Assembly (NCBI RefSeq): GCF_004116725.1
Contig: NZ_PDKG01000008.1
Span: 36,057 to 100,056, forward strand
Length of the DNA stretch: 64,000 bases
Source of the DNA: Arcobacter sp. CECT 8986
GTDB lineage: Bacteria; Campylobacterota; Campylobacteria; Campylobacterales; Arcobacteraceae
Direction of reading: 5' to 3'
A program made the position numbers and the translations under genes. This document shows positions 9,613 to 18,367 of this stretch, in pieces. The stretch's first letter is position 1. Each line of letters opens with the position of its first letter. The notes under the pieces are model-generated. The model searched no databases. It was given only the letters and a program-made list of their open reading frames with translations, and was not told the DNA's origin.

Positions 9613-10084
9613 ACACAGGTCCTTTATACTCAAACATCTCTTTTATACTTTTAGGTAAATTATCTTTTGTTGGAGATAAAATTAGAAAATTTTTAAATAT
9701 TTTCATCATATCGATATCATCATCATCCATACAATGGCTTCTTCCTAATTTTTCAAAGTAATTATTTGCTCCTACTCCTATTAATTTTACATTCATTGAA
9801 TGTTCATTTAAATCATATCTTATTTGTTCATAAGCTCTCATAACTAAAAAAGGAACTTGTGAATAGACTATAGGTTTTAAACCTGCTAGAAACATACCTG
9901 CACTCATACTTATTGTAGCTTGTTCACAAATTCCTATGTTAAAAGCTCTATTTTTATGATTATCAAAATAATCATCTAAGACTGCAAATCCCATATCTCC
10001 AGCAAGAAGAGCCATTTTCTCATCTTTTTTGAAATATTTATATATCTCTTTCATTACATCTTGTTTTGAAGCTAATTCATTCAT
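9596..10084 (-). CDS. Transketolase C-terminal-type subunit, short (pyrimidine-binding domain only)
   Basis: This 162-residue protein matches the pyrimidine-binding (Pyr) domain of transketolase. The NIGICEQA segment (about residues 70-77) contains the glutamate that activates thiamine diphosphate, followed by GMFLAGLKPIVYSQVPFLVMRAYEQI. Usual stand-alone C-halves are about 300 residues and include a third C-terminal domain, which is absent here. The stop is followed by the 97-residue frame in another frame. Its ATG overlaps the stop of the N-half by 4 bp, so both halves are made together. Confidence 0.8.
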   Translation of the reverse strand: MNELASKQDVMKEIYKYFKKDEKMALLAGDMGFAVLDDYFDNHKNRAFNIGICEQATISMSAGMFLAGLKPIVYSQVPFLVMRAYEQIRYDLNEHSMNVKLIGVGANNYFEKLGRSHCMDDDDIDMMKIFKNFLILSPTKDNLPKSIKEMFEYKGPVYVRCK

Positions 10085-10872
10085 TTTCTATCTTTCCATA
10101 TAAAACCATCTTCTGTGGGACATCTAAAGTGATGTTTTATAGAGTTTTCCATAAAATCTAATCCTTTACCTTTTATTGTATCACAGAATATTATTGAAAA
10201 GTTATTATTTGTTTTATTAAAAAAGTTATTATAAGAATTTTTAAGTTCTTCTATATTGTGTCCATTAATTTTTGAAAAATTGCAAGGATAGGCACTAAGA
10301 ATATTACTTAGTTGTAGATTACTTAATCCTACATCACTTACTTTACTCATTGCTTGAAGATTATTTGCATCAATTATTACTAATAAATTATCAAGTTTAT
10401 ATTTAGAAGCAATATTTAAAGCTTCAAAATTACTACCTTCTTGCATCTCTCCATCACCTACAATACAAACAACTTTATTATCCATTTTTTGCATTTTAAA
10501 AGCTTGTGCCATACCCACAGCAATAGGTAATCCATGCCCTAAAGAACCCGTAGAAGCTTCAATCATATAATCTAAATTTTGAGTTAGACAACCTTTTATA
10601 GAAGAACCATTATAAAAGTTTTCTAGTTCATCATCAGGTAAAAATCCTAATTCATTTAAAATAATATAGTAAGCGTAAGCTCCATGCCCTTTACTAAAAA
10701 TTAATCTATCTCTATTATTGTCTTTGGCATCTTTTAAATTATATTTAAAAAAATTTTCAAAAAGAACAGATAATATTTCAACACAAGATAAAGAAGGAGC
10801 TAAGTGTCCTGCTTTACTTTTACATGAAAATTCAATAGTTCTATTTCTTATATTTGTATTTGATAAGTCCAT
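10081..10872 (-). CDS. Transketolase N-terminal-type subunit (thiamine diphosphate domain)
   Basis: This 263-residue protein is the diphosphate-binding half of a split transketolase. Visible motifs are FSKGHGAYAYY, STGSLGHGLPIAVGMA, and the GDGEMQEGSNFEAL ThDP/Mg motif with its downstream DANN. Split transketolase pairs in polysaccharide clusters are thought to move two-carbon ketol units in unusual sugar pathways. The central metabolism enzyme would be a single polypeptide of about 650 residues. It lies 73 bp after the epimerase gene and is coupled to the short C-half. Confidence 0.85.
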   Translation of the reverse strand: MDLSNTNIRNRTIEFSCKSKAGHLAPSLSCVEILSVLFENFFKYNLKDAKDNNRDRLIFSKGHGAYAYYIILNELGFLPDDELENFYNGSSIKGCLTQNLDYMIEASTGSLGHGLPIAVGMAQAFKMQKMDNKVVCIVGDGEMQEGSNFEALNIASKYKLDNLLVIIDANNLQAMSKVSDVGLSNLQLSNILSAYPCNFSKINGHNIEELKNSYNNFFNKTNNNFSIIFCDTIKGKGLDFMENSIKHHFRCPTEDGFIWKDRK

Positions 10873-10945
10873 TTATACTCTTATTATAATTTTATCAGAA
10901 TTTATTTCTTTTAATAAGCTTGTGCCTATTTTTTAAAATTTAGTA

Positions 10946-11932
10946 TTATTTCCCTAAATATTTAAACCAGTCTTTTGTTGCTTCATTTATAGAACTTTTG
11001 TCCCAGATTGGAGCTTCTCTCCATTGTTCTATATTTTCAAGCATTATTTTTACACCTTCTTCAAAACTAACTTTTGGTTTCCAGTTTAGATACTCTTTTA
11101 TTTTACTAATATCTGCATAAGTACAGTCAGGTTCTCCTGGACGTTTTGGTATATAAGTTTTTTCTCCACCTAGTAATTCAACTAAATAATTTATACTATA
11201 AGTATTGTCACTTCCTACATTAAAAATTTCATTTGTGTATTTAGATTTTGCAGCAGTAAAACATGCATTAACAACATCTGTAACAAAAGTAAAATCTCTA
11301 GTTTGCTCACCATCTCCTACAATTGTTAATGGTTTATTATTTAAAAGTTGAGCTAAAAACACTCCAAAAACTGCACCATATGTTCCACTTGTTCTATGTC
11401 TAGGACCATAAACATTGAAAAATCTCATTGAAACTATTGGCATATTATAAATTTGCCCCCAATGAAGTGCATACTCTTCTCCTACTCTTTTTGTGTGAGC
11501 ATAAGGATATTCAGGTGCGATTGCAGTTGTTTCTGCTGTAGGATATGTATCAGGTATCCCATAGCAAGAACTAGAGGCTGCATAAACAAATTTTTTAAGA
11601 TTTTTTGAACTTTTTGCTGCTTGTAAAATATTTATAGTTCCATCTACATTGGCTTTATGATATTTTAAAGGATTATTTATAGAAGGGACAATATCAGCAA
11701 GTGCTGCAAAATGAAATACATAGTCTACATCTTCAAAATATTTTTCTAAATTATTATCATAATCTCCAATATCTGCTTGAACAAATTTGATTTTATTTTT
11801 GTGATGATTGATGTTTTCTAATCTACCATTTGATAAATTGTCTATAATAGTTACTTCAAAATTTTCATTTATTAATAAATCAACCATATGAGAACCAATA
11901 AAACCTGCTCCTCCTGTAACTACTGCTTTCAT
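10946..11932 (-). CDS. NAD-dependent NDP-sugar epimerase/dehydratase
   Basis: This 328-residue extended short-chain dehydrogenase has the N-terminal GGAGFIGSH Rossmann motif (residues 7-15), DNLSNG, the SSSCYG serine region and the YAHTK catalytic Tyr-x3-Lys. The C-terminal substrate region includes FNVYGPRH and RPGEPDCTYADISK. It most resembles UDP-glucose/GlcNAc 4-epimerases of polysaccharide clusters. Substrate specificity cannot be assigned. It lies between radical SAM and transketolase genes in the glycan block. Confidence 0.85.
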   Translation of the reverse strand: MKAVVTGGAGFIGSHMVDLLINENFEVTIIDNLSNGRLENINHHKNKIKFVQADIGDYDNNLEKYFEDVDYVFHFAALADIVPSINNPLKYHKANVDGTINILQAAKSSKNLKKFVYAASSSCYGIPDTYPTAETTAIAPEYPYAHTKRVGEEYALHWGQIYNMPIVSMRFFNVYGPRHRTSGTYGAVFGVFLAQLLNNKPLTIVGDGEQTRDFTFVTDVVNACFTAAKSKYTNEIFNVGSDNTYSINYLVELLGGEKTYIPKRPGEPDCTYADISKIKEYLNWKPKVSFEEGVKIMLENIEQWREAPIWDKSSINEATKDWFKYLGK

Positions 11933-11943
11933 ATTATTTCCCT

Positions 11944-13035
11944 TTAAATAAAATTATCATGTGCATTTGGATTTTTTAATCTCCATAAATATCTGTTGAC
12001 TTCATCCATTCTACAATTTACTCTACAATCTTTTATATCTAGTTCATTTTCTATAAAGTTAATACTTTCTTCTCTTTTTTTACTTTCCCATATATCTTGA
12101 AAACTTTTTTCTTTAATATTTCCATAACAAAATTTGTCATTACTTAAATGAGCACTGCATCCAAATACATCTCCATTTGTAGAGATATAACCCCAAAAGT
12201 AAGGAGTAGAATAGCATTTAGAATAGGGTTGTTTTTTCTCAATATATTTATTCATAGTATTTATTCTAAATATTACATTGAACTTTTCATCAGAAATTTT
12301 TTCTAAATTATCTTTTAAATGTAACATTTTAGTATAATCAATATTTTCATATTTTGTTGTATTACTATATAAATGTTGAGAATATGGTTTTATTACAAGA
12401 TAATCTATCCCAATTTTTTTACATATTTCTGCAAGAATTATTGCTTCATCTTTATTTTCAGGAAGAAGAATTATCTGTACACCTATAGTACATTTTAAAT
12501 TGTATTTTTTTCTATATTCTATTGCATACTCTAAATTAGAAATTACTTTATCAAAATCTTTTTGATTAGTTCTGTGAATTTCTGAATATGTTTTTGCAGT
12601 TCCTGCATTCAAACTAACTTTAATCCATGAACAATTTTCTATACACTTTTCTATAGCTTTTTTATTTAAAGGTACAAAATTTGTAGTTAAAGATGTATCA
12701 ACACCAACAGAAGAAGAGTGCTCTACTATTAAATCTAAATCTTTATAAAGTAAAGGTTCTCCTTCTCCTGCAAACATTATACTTTTCACACCATTTTTTG
12801 CCATATTTGTAATAGTATCTTTTAAAGTATCAAATGGTATCGAGTTTTTTTGATAACCCATATAATCAACGCCACAAAATGTACATCTGTGATTACATCC
12901 ACCATATGGCGATATTTCAACATATAATGGATAAATTGATTTTTTTTCTTCCCAATATTTTGAGGTAACCCATTTTGCAACTCTTATGGGATGTAACATT
13001 AATTTATGGGAATCAATAGAATAATTATCTGACAT
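11944..13035 (-). CDS. Radical SAM/SPASM-type protein
   Basis: This 363-residue protein has GGCNHRCTFC with cluster cysteines C47, C51 and C54. The C-terminal segment (CYSTPYFWGYISTNGDVFGCSAHL ... DCRVNCRMDEVNRYLW region) supplies further cysteines as in SPASM/twitch proteins. The AGEGEPLLYKDL stretch is the GGEP-like SAM-binding motif. It is a diverged relative of the protein at 8223. It sits between the APS kinase and epimerase genes, so a role in modifying a sugar nucleotide or glycan is plausible but unproven. Confidence 0.75.
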   Translation of the reverse strand: MSDNYSIDSHKLMLHPIRVAKWVTSKYWEEKKSIYPLYVEISPYGGCNHRCTFCGVDYMGYQKNSIPFDTLKDTITNMAKNGVKSIMFAGEGEPLLYKDLDLIVEHSSSVGVDTSLTTNFVPLNKKAIEKCIENCSWIKVSLNAGTAKTYSEIHRTNQKDFDKVISNLEYAIEYRKKYNLKCTIGVQIILLPENKDEAIILAEICKKIGIDYLVIKPYSQHLYSNTTKYENIDYTKMLHLKDNLEKISDEKFNVIFRINTMNKYIEKKQPYSKCYSTPYFWGYISTNGDVFGCSAHLSNDKFCYGNIKEKSFQDIWESKKREESINFIENELDIKDCRVNCRMDEVNRYLWRLKNPNAHDNFI

Positions 13036-13048
13036 TTAATATCCTCAA

Positions 13049-13651
13049 TCATTTTAAATAATTTTTATTTTTTAAAAAACTTATAATAGTTTTAACATTT
13101 TCTTCTATTGAACAATCATATCCCTTTAATTCTATATCAGGGTTTAAGGGTTTTTCATAAGTAGAACTAATGCCTGTAAAATTTTTAATTTCACCATTTT
13201 TTGCTTTTTTATATAAACCTTTTTTATCTCTTTGTTCACAAATTGCTAAAGGTGTATTTACAAAAATTTCAATAAATTCATTTTTACTAACTTTTTCTTT
13301 TGCTTCATCTCTATTTTTTATTAAAGGTGTAATAGCAGATACTATTGTAATTATTCCTGCATCAACAAATAGTTTTGCAATTTCTGAAATTCTTCTTATA
13401 TTCTCATTTCTTGAATTTTCATCAAAACTAAGATCATTGTTTATACCTAATCTAACATTATCTCCATCTAAAACATAGGTGTGTAATCCCATATTATATA
13501 AATATTCATCAAGAGCATTTGATATTGTAGATTTTCCACTTCCACTTAATCCTGTAAACCAAAGGACAAAAGATTTTTGCTTTTTTAATTTAGATCTTTG
13601 CTCTTTTGATATTTTTATTGTTTCAGAAAAAATATTTTTTTTTATTTGCAT
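13049..13651 (-). CDS. cysC: Adenylylsulfate (APS) kinase
   Basis: This 200-residue kinase phosphorylates adenylylsulfate to PAPS, the sulfate donor. The P-loop GLSGSGKST is at residues 34-42. The DGDNVRLGIN segment and the C-terminal GLYKKAKNGEIKNFTGI motif are near-canonical for CysC. Two sulfotransferase genes lie directly upstream in the same operon and would use PAPS. In C. jejuni a CysC homologue in the capsule locus serves methyl phosphoramidate synthesis instead, but its partner genes are not seen here. ATP sulfurylase is not in the window and must be supplied elsewhere. Confidence 0.9.
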   Translation of the reverse strand: MQIKKNIFSETIKISKEQRSKLKKQKSFVLWFTGLSGSGKSTISNALDEYLYNMGLHTYVLDGDNVRLGINNDLSFDENSRNENIRRISEIAKLFVDAGIITIVSAITPLIKNRDEAKEKVSKNEFIEIFVNTPLAICEQRDKKGLYKKAKNGEIKNFTGISSTYEKPLNPDIELKGYDCSIEENVKTIISFLKNKNYLK

Positions 13652-13713
13652 TATAAATCTTTATTAGTCTAATAATTTTTTTAATTATAACAAGTTAAAC
13701 CTATTATTTCTTT

Positions 13714-14502
13714 TTATTCATAATATAGTATATCTTCGAAACCCAATTCTTTTGCATTATCATATAAATCGGGAGCACTCTTTTTTATTATTTGTCTTAT
13801 TTGTACTTTATGAAACTCTTTTAATAATGTTCTATTTTTACTTTTATTACCTTCTCTAAAATGAGAAGAACCCACTTCTTCTTTTTTAGCTTTTTCTTTC
13901 ATAGCATTAAAACTACTTTTTTCTTCTATATCACTAAGTTCTTTATTTGATAAATTAATATTTAAGAAATTGGATATTTTTTCTATATTTTCTTTCTTGT
14001 TTTGAACCAAATCTTCATAATTTAATACAATACTTTCACAATTTTTAGAAGCTTTTAATATTTCATTACAATTTATAATTATTTCAGACATTCCATTCCA
14101 TCTTAAGTTATTTTCATCGAAGCCTGTTATTATTAATGAAATTCCTTCATCAAAAGTAAATTGTTTTAAAAATTTATCTTTATTATTCCCTCTTCCTATA
14201 TCAGAATCTATATTGTTATAAAAATGATAATAAATAGATATAACTAAATCATATATATTTCTAATTACAAATATTGTTTTAGTATTGTTTTCATTTAATT
14301 TATTAACTACTTCATTTGTTGGTATAATATGCCAACTATAAAAAGTGTTTTCTTTGAATTTTAATTGTTCTGCATTAAAATATTTATTTTCTCCAGGAAT
14401 TATTTCAGGTTCAAAAAAGTCCATTTTTGTCATTAAAGATAAGATTCTTCTTGTTAACCATGTTCCCGTTTTTATTCCACTAATTAAAGCTATATTATTC
14501 AT
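13714..14502 (-). CDS. PAPS-dependent sulfotransferase
   Basis: This 262-residue protein shows the cytosolic sulfotransferase fold. GIKTGTWL (residues 9-16) corresponds to the 5'-phosphosulfate loop. VIRNIYDLVISIYYHF has R81 and S89 at the 3'-phosphate binding positions. A C-terminal FREGNKSK segment resembles the RKGxxG nucleotide-binding motif. It lies 62 bp upstream of cysC, which supports PAPS use. The acceptor is unknown; the context points to a sugar or glycan. This part of the block looks even more AT-rich and Asn/Lys-rich than the flanking housekeeping genes. Confidence 0.75.
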   Translation of the reverse strand: MNNIALISGIKTGTWLTRRILSLMTKMDFFEPEIIPGENKYFNAEQLKFKENTFYSWHIIPTNEVVNKLNENNTKTIFVIRNIYDLVISIYYHFYNNIDSDIGRGNNKDKFLKQFTFDEGISLIITGFDENNLRWNGMSEIIINCNEILKASKNCESIVLNYEDLVQNKKENIEKISNFLNINLSNKELSDIEEKSSFNAMKEKAKKEEVGSSHFREGNKSKNRTLLKEFHKVQIRQIIKKSAPDLYDNAKELGFEDILYYE

Positions 14503-14517
14503 TTATTTCCCTTATGA

Positions 14518-15333
14518 CTATAATTCATAATTTAAATTTTTATATTTTTCTTTTGCTTCATCAGATACAATTTTATCTATAGCCTCTAATTGCCAATCTT
14601 CAAAATTATTTTTTTGATTTTCTGCTGTTACAAAAACCTTTTCTTCTCCTCTAAATGGTGTATAAAGCCATGAGTAAATTAAGTCAAGATTTTTTTCATC
14701 AAATTGAACTCTATCATGAGATAGATAAGATACTATTTCATTGAAATAATCTTTTGAGTTTGCAATATCTTCCAATTTTACATGTTTTGTATCTGTATTT
14801 AGATCTTTCATCATATGATGATTTAAAAATGTTAAACCTCTATAAAATGCCCAAATTTCAACATTATCTTTTGTATATGGTCTTAGGTCTTTATAAAGTT
14901 CATGTTGAACAATATTCCATTCATGATCTAAAGGTTTTGTTTGTCCTGTCCCCATTCTCATATTTGTTGCTCTCCATCTTGTATAGAAAAATAACCATAC
15001 ATAAGGATGTCTTATAATATTTATCCATCTTACATCATCTTTGAATGCATCTTCTAAAGGTTTCATTTTATGTGCTCTATATGAGTAACAGTCTCCTACT
15101 GCTTGATAAGTTCTTCCAACATCTGAAATAAATTTAGTGAAAGATACTATATCTGGTCTTTCAGATCTTGACCTTTCATTAAAGTATTTAGGTCTAGAAC
15201 CTTCATTTGCAATATATACAAACATTTCTGGATGAACATTTAAAGCTTTACAGAACCAACTATACCAGTGGTCTCCTGCATAACCTTGTGATGTTACATA
15301 AAATACATGTGAATCATGATTTATAGTTGACAT
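14518..15333 (-). CDS. Probable second sulfotransferase
   Basis: This 271-residue protein has an N-terminal loop (TSQGYAGDHWYSWF, residues 14-27) where sulfotransferases bind the 5'-phosphosulfate. A WINIIRHPYVWLFFYTRW segment with R108 is the typical 3'-phosphate (RxP) motif. It is more distant from characterised families than its neighbour, so the call leans on these motifs and on the adjacent sulfotransferase and cysC genes. Its ATG overlaps the stop of the glycosyltransferase gene by 1 bp. Confidence 0.6.
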   Translation of the reverse strand: MSTINHDSHVFYVTSQGYAGDHWYSWFCKALNVHPEMFVYIANEGSRPKYFNERSRSERPDIVSFTKFISDVGRTYQAVGDCYSYRAHKMKPLEDAFKDDVRWINIIRHPYVWLFFYTRWRATNMRMGTGQTKPLDHEWNIVQHELYKDLRPYTKDNVEIWAFYRGLTFLNHHMMKDLNTDTKHVKLEDIANSKDYFNEIVSYLSHDRVQFDEKNLDLIYSWLYTPFRGEEKVFVTAENQKNNFEDWQLEAIDKIVSDEAKEKYKNLNYEL

Positions 15334-16457
15334 TATTTTAACTCCTTTATATCATTTAATATTGTTTGAACTCTATGTACCCATAAATGTTCTTTTAAAA
15401 CTTTTTTATATGCATTCTCTTTTATATCAATAATTAAGTTTTTATTTTTAAATTTGTTAAAGTCTATATTATTAGAAAAAAAGTTTACTTTAATAAAATG
15501 AATATTTTCTTCAAATCCAATACTTTCCCAAACTTGACCAAAACTATTTGGAACTTCACACGCTGCTACACAACATTTTGCAGCCATTGCATCAAAAGTT
15601 CTAAAATGTGGATAATTGCCATCATGTAATAATATATTACTTTTTGATAATTCTTCATTAATTCTTTTTGGAGAATCTAAAAATCCTCTATAAAAAGTTT
15701 TAAACTCTTCATAATTATTCCAATTTTGTGTACCAAAAATAGACGTATTAAAAGATTTATTTTTACAAAAAGCATAAATAAAATTTTTTCTTCTTACTTG
15801 TCTAAAAGTTCGTGAAGTTATATCATATTCCAACGTTTTATCTATTTCTTCATTCAGTAAAACATTTTTTTGTTTTAAAAAATCATGACAACTAACATTA
15901 ATATTCTTATTCATTATATAAGATTCAAGAATTGGTAGAATATCTTTGAATTGTATCTTTTTATTATGAATGTAACCAATTTCTCTTTCAAGTTCATTTT
16001 TATTCCAAGGATTAGGAATGTGTCCTAAAAATAAAAAATCATTAGCTTTTTCTTGATTTTTTAAAGGATAATAAATTTCTTTTGATGTGGCAGGAGGTAA
16101 AAATAAAACATTTTTATTAGAACTATTTTCTAAAAAAGGTCTTACCCAGCTTTTTGTCCAACAATATAAAATATCACTGCCTTCTATATCTTTATGTTTT
16201 CTACCCCAAAAATCAACTAACCAGCAAATATGTATAACATCTTTTGGAAATTTTTTTATTTCATTTTTACATCTGTTCATTTCAAAAACAAAATATGGTT
16301 TTATGTCATCTATTTTTTGTAATAACTCTTTTTCTTCTAATAATGAGTATCCACCAATAACTTCTAAACCAGCTTCCTCAAAACCATTTTTAATTTGTTT
16401 ATATAGATTTGTATAAAAAGTAGAATTACTTGCTAAATAAAGTAAAACTTTTTTCAT
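15333..16457 (-). CDS. CgeB-like GT-B glycosyltransferase
   Basis: This 374-residue protein has a two-domain Rossmann-like layout. The C-terminal half contains the nucleotide-sugar region SNILLHDGNYPHFRTFDAMAA (the GYGxxxRxFE-like signature of CgeB/Glyco_trans_1_2 proteins) and a late ENIHFIKV segment. It is probably a cytosolic glycosyltransferase of the glycan block. Donor and acceptor are unknown. It overlaps the preceding radical SAM gene by 4 bp. Confidence 0.65.
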   Translation of the reverse strand: MKKVLLYLASNSTFYTNLYKQIKNGFEEAGLEVIGGYSLLEEKELLQKIDDIKPYFVFEMNRCKNEIKKFPKDVIHICWLVDFWGRKHKDIEGSDILYCWTKSWVRPFLENSSNKNVLFLPPATSKEIYYPLKNQEKANDFLFLGHIPNPWNKNELEREIGYIHNKKIQFKDILPILESYIMNKNINVSCHDFLKQKNVLLNEEIDKTLEYDITSRTFRQVRRKNFIYAFCKNKSFNTSIFGTQNWNNYEEFKTFYRGFLDSPKRINEELSKSNILLHDGNYPHFRTFDAMAAKCCVAACEVPNSFGQVWESIGFEENIHFIKVNFFSNNIDFNKFKNKNLIIDIKENAYKKVLKEHLWVHRVQTILNDIKELK

Positions 16458-18367
16458 ATTTTATTCCACATGAGTATTTTTTCTTTTTGTATGCCATTTG
16501 AAATTAGTAGATTATATGCTTTTTCATATTCAACCCATGGATATATTATAAAAGATTTATTTGAATATTTTAAAATAGTTTCTTTTGAAAGTTTTTCTAC
16601 TTTAGAGTTTAAAAATTTATCTCCTATTCTGTATTCTCTTGAGTCTAAGACACCATTAACTGATATATTAAATAAGTTTGTATCATCTTTTATTGCACTA
16701 AAATATCTATCAATTGCTGGCATTACGACTATATTCTTATTTTTTTTAATAAAATTTTTTAATTTACTCTCAAATAATTTAAACTCTTTTGATATGTGTG
16801 GAATTTGTTTTGGGAGTAAGTGATGTTTACTTCTACAATTTGGACAGACAAGGTTTATTCCTAAAAAACCATAAAAAGATTCTTTATTTTTAAAAAGATT
16901 TTCTTTATTAAATGGAAATGGAAAATTCTCATATTCACTTTCATAGTTACATGTTGGACAAGAAACTTTTAAATATGAATGTTTAGAGTCAATATCTTTT
17001 GCTTCTATTATTTTTGTAAGAACTTTTCTATGATTTTTATCATTAATTTCTTTTAACATAGAATATCTTTCTATATATTCTTTATCTGAGAAATTTGTTA
17101 AATTAATTGGTGAATTCCACAAATATTTTGAGGTATTAGCAATATCCTTGATAAATTGAACTCTATCATTGATTAAGTTTTTAGAGAGTGCTATATTATG
17201 AAGCACTGTTCCTGGATAAGGAAGTACCATTGACCAATCACTAAAATATAATTTATTTTTTTCTTGAAATTTTAGTGAGTCTTTTATTGTCTCTTCCGTT
17301 TCTGCTGGATCTCCATATAAGAAGTTACCTTGAATTCCTATTTTTGCTTCTCTTGTAAGTTTAATGGCATTTTCAATTTGTTCAGCAGTAATTTTTTTTT
17401 GCATACTTTCAATTACTTTATTACTTCCACTTTCTATTCCATAAGATATTTCAATACATCCTGCATCTTTCATTGTTTTTAACATTTCTAAGTCTATTTG
17501 GTCTACTCTTAACTGGCACATAAATGAAATATTTAACTTTTTTATCTTCTCACAAAATTCTATTACTCTTTTTTTATTTAATGAAAATAATTCATCATAG
17601 ATAAGAAAGTGTGTAATTTTATATTTTTCTTTTAATCTTTTAATAAATTCTGTTGCATAGTCTACTGAGTGTTTTCTATATTTACCCATTCCTGAATGGT
17701 AGCAAAATGTACATTTAAATGGGCATGATCTACTTGCAGAAATAGGAATATATTTTCCTACAAAAGGATCTACTTTATGGTGACTCCAAATTTCTCCAGA
17801 TTGAATATCTATAAATTTATCAATTTCCATTTTTTCATAATCAGGGAATGGAAGTTCATCTAATTCATTTATTGAATATGATTCATTATTTTGATATTCA
17901 ATTTCTGATCTATTAAGATTAAATGACCAACTTCCTTTTGGTAAAGGTTTTTTAATGTCTGCAATATGATATAAGAGTTCTTCAAATATTAATTCACCTT
18001 CACTAATTATCATATAGTCAGGTTTAATTTCTTTTATTACTATTTCACTTTCACATGCTGTAATTCCTCCACCTAAAACTATTTTTGCATCAGATAGACA
18101 ACGTAGTTTTTTTATGAGGTATTCAATTTGTTCAAAAGCAATAGTTAACCCCCCAATACCAATTACATCATACTTCTTTGATTTTAATAGGGTAGATACT
18201 TTTTCTAACCCTTTTTCTAATCCATAGTTATTCATATTTATGCCATCTATTTCAAAACCTTTTTTTTCTAAGTATGAACATAAATATGCCATTCCTATGG
18301 GGAAATACATAGTATTTGCTGAATTTATATAAGTTGGAGCAATTAATAATATTTTTGGGAGTTTCAT
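16454..18367 (-). CDS. Cobalamin-binding radical SAM enzyme with C-terminal zinc ribbon and Rossmann-like domain
   Basis: This 637-residue multidomain protein starts with a B12-binding domain (about 1-150: LLIAPTYINSANTMYFPIGMAYL). A radical SAM core follows with C-P-F-K-C-T-F-C near residues 215-222. Near residue 465 comes a zinc-ribbon pair (CPTC ... CPNC), and finally a small Rossmann-like domain (NIVVMPAIDRYFSA ...). B12-type radical SAM enzymes often methylate unactivated carbons of sugars, lipids or antibiotics. The added ribbon and C-terminal domain are unusual. In this operon a sugar or glycan substrate is the natural guess. Confidence 0.75.
   Translation of the reverse strand: MKLPKILLIAPTYINSANTMYFPIGMAYLCSYLEKKGFEIDGINMNNYGLEKGLEKVSTLLKSKKYDVIGIGGLTIAFEQIEYLIKKLRCLSDAKIVLGGGITACESEIVIKEIKPDYMIISEGELIFEELLYHIADIKKPLPKGSWSFNLNRSEIEYQNNESYSINELDELPFPDYEKMEIDKFIDIQSGEIWSHHKVDPFVGKYIPISASRSCPFKCTFCYHSGMGKYRKHSVDYATEFIKRLKEKYKITHFLIYDELFSLNKKRVIEFCEKIKKLNISFMCQLRVDQIDLEMLKTMKDAGCIEISYGIESGSNKVIESMQKKITAEQIENAIKLTREAKIGIQGNFLYGDPAETEETIKDSLKFQEKNKLYFSDWSMVLPYPGTVLHNIALSKNLINDRVQFIKDIANTSKYLWNSPINLTNFSDKEYIERYSMLKEINDKNHRKVLTKIIEAKDIDSKHSYLKVSCPTCNYESEYENFPFPFNKENLFKNKESFYGFLGINLVCPNCRSKHHLLPKQIPHISKEFKLFESKLKNFIKKNKNIVVMPAIDRYFSAIKDDTNLFNISVNGVLDSREYRIGDKFLNSKVEKLSKETILKYSNKSFIIYPWVEYEKAYNLLISNGIQKEKILMWNKI

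Noticed and set aside
13049..13651. CysC as part of methyl phosphoramidate synthesis, as in C. jejuni capsule
   Set aside because: The glutamine kinase, amidotransferase and phosphoramidate transferase partners are not seen, while two sulfotransferases are adjacent. It remains an alternative.
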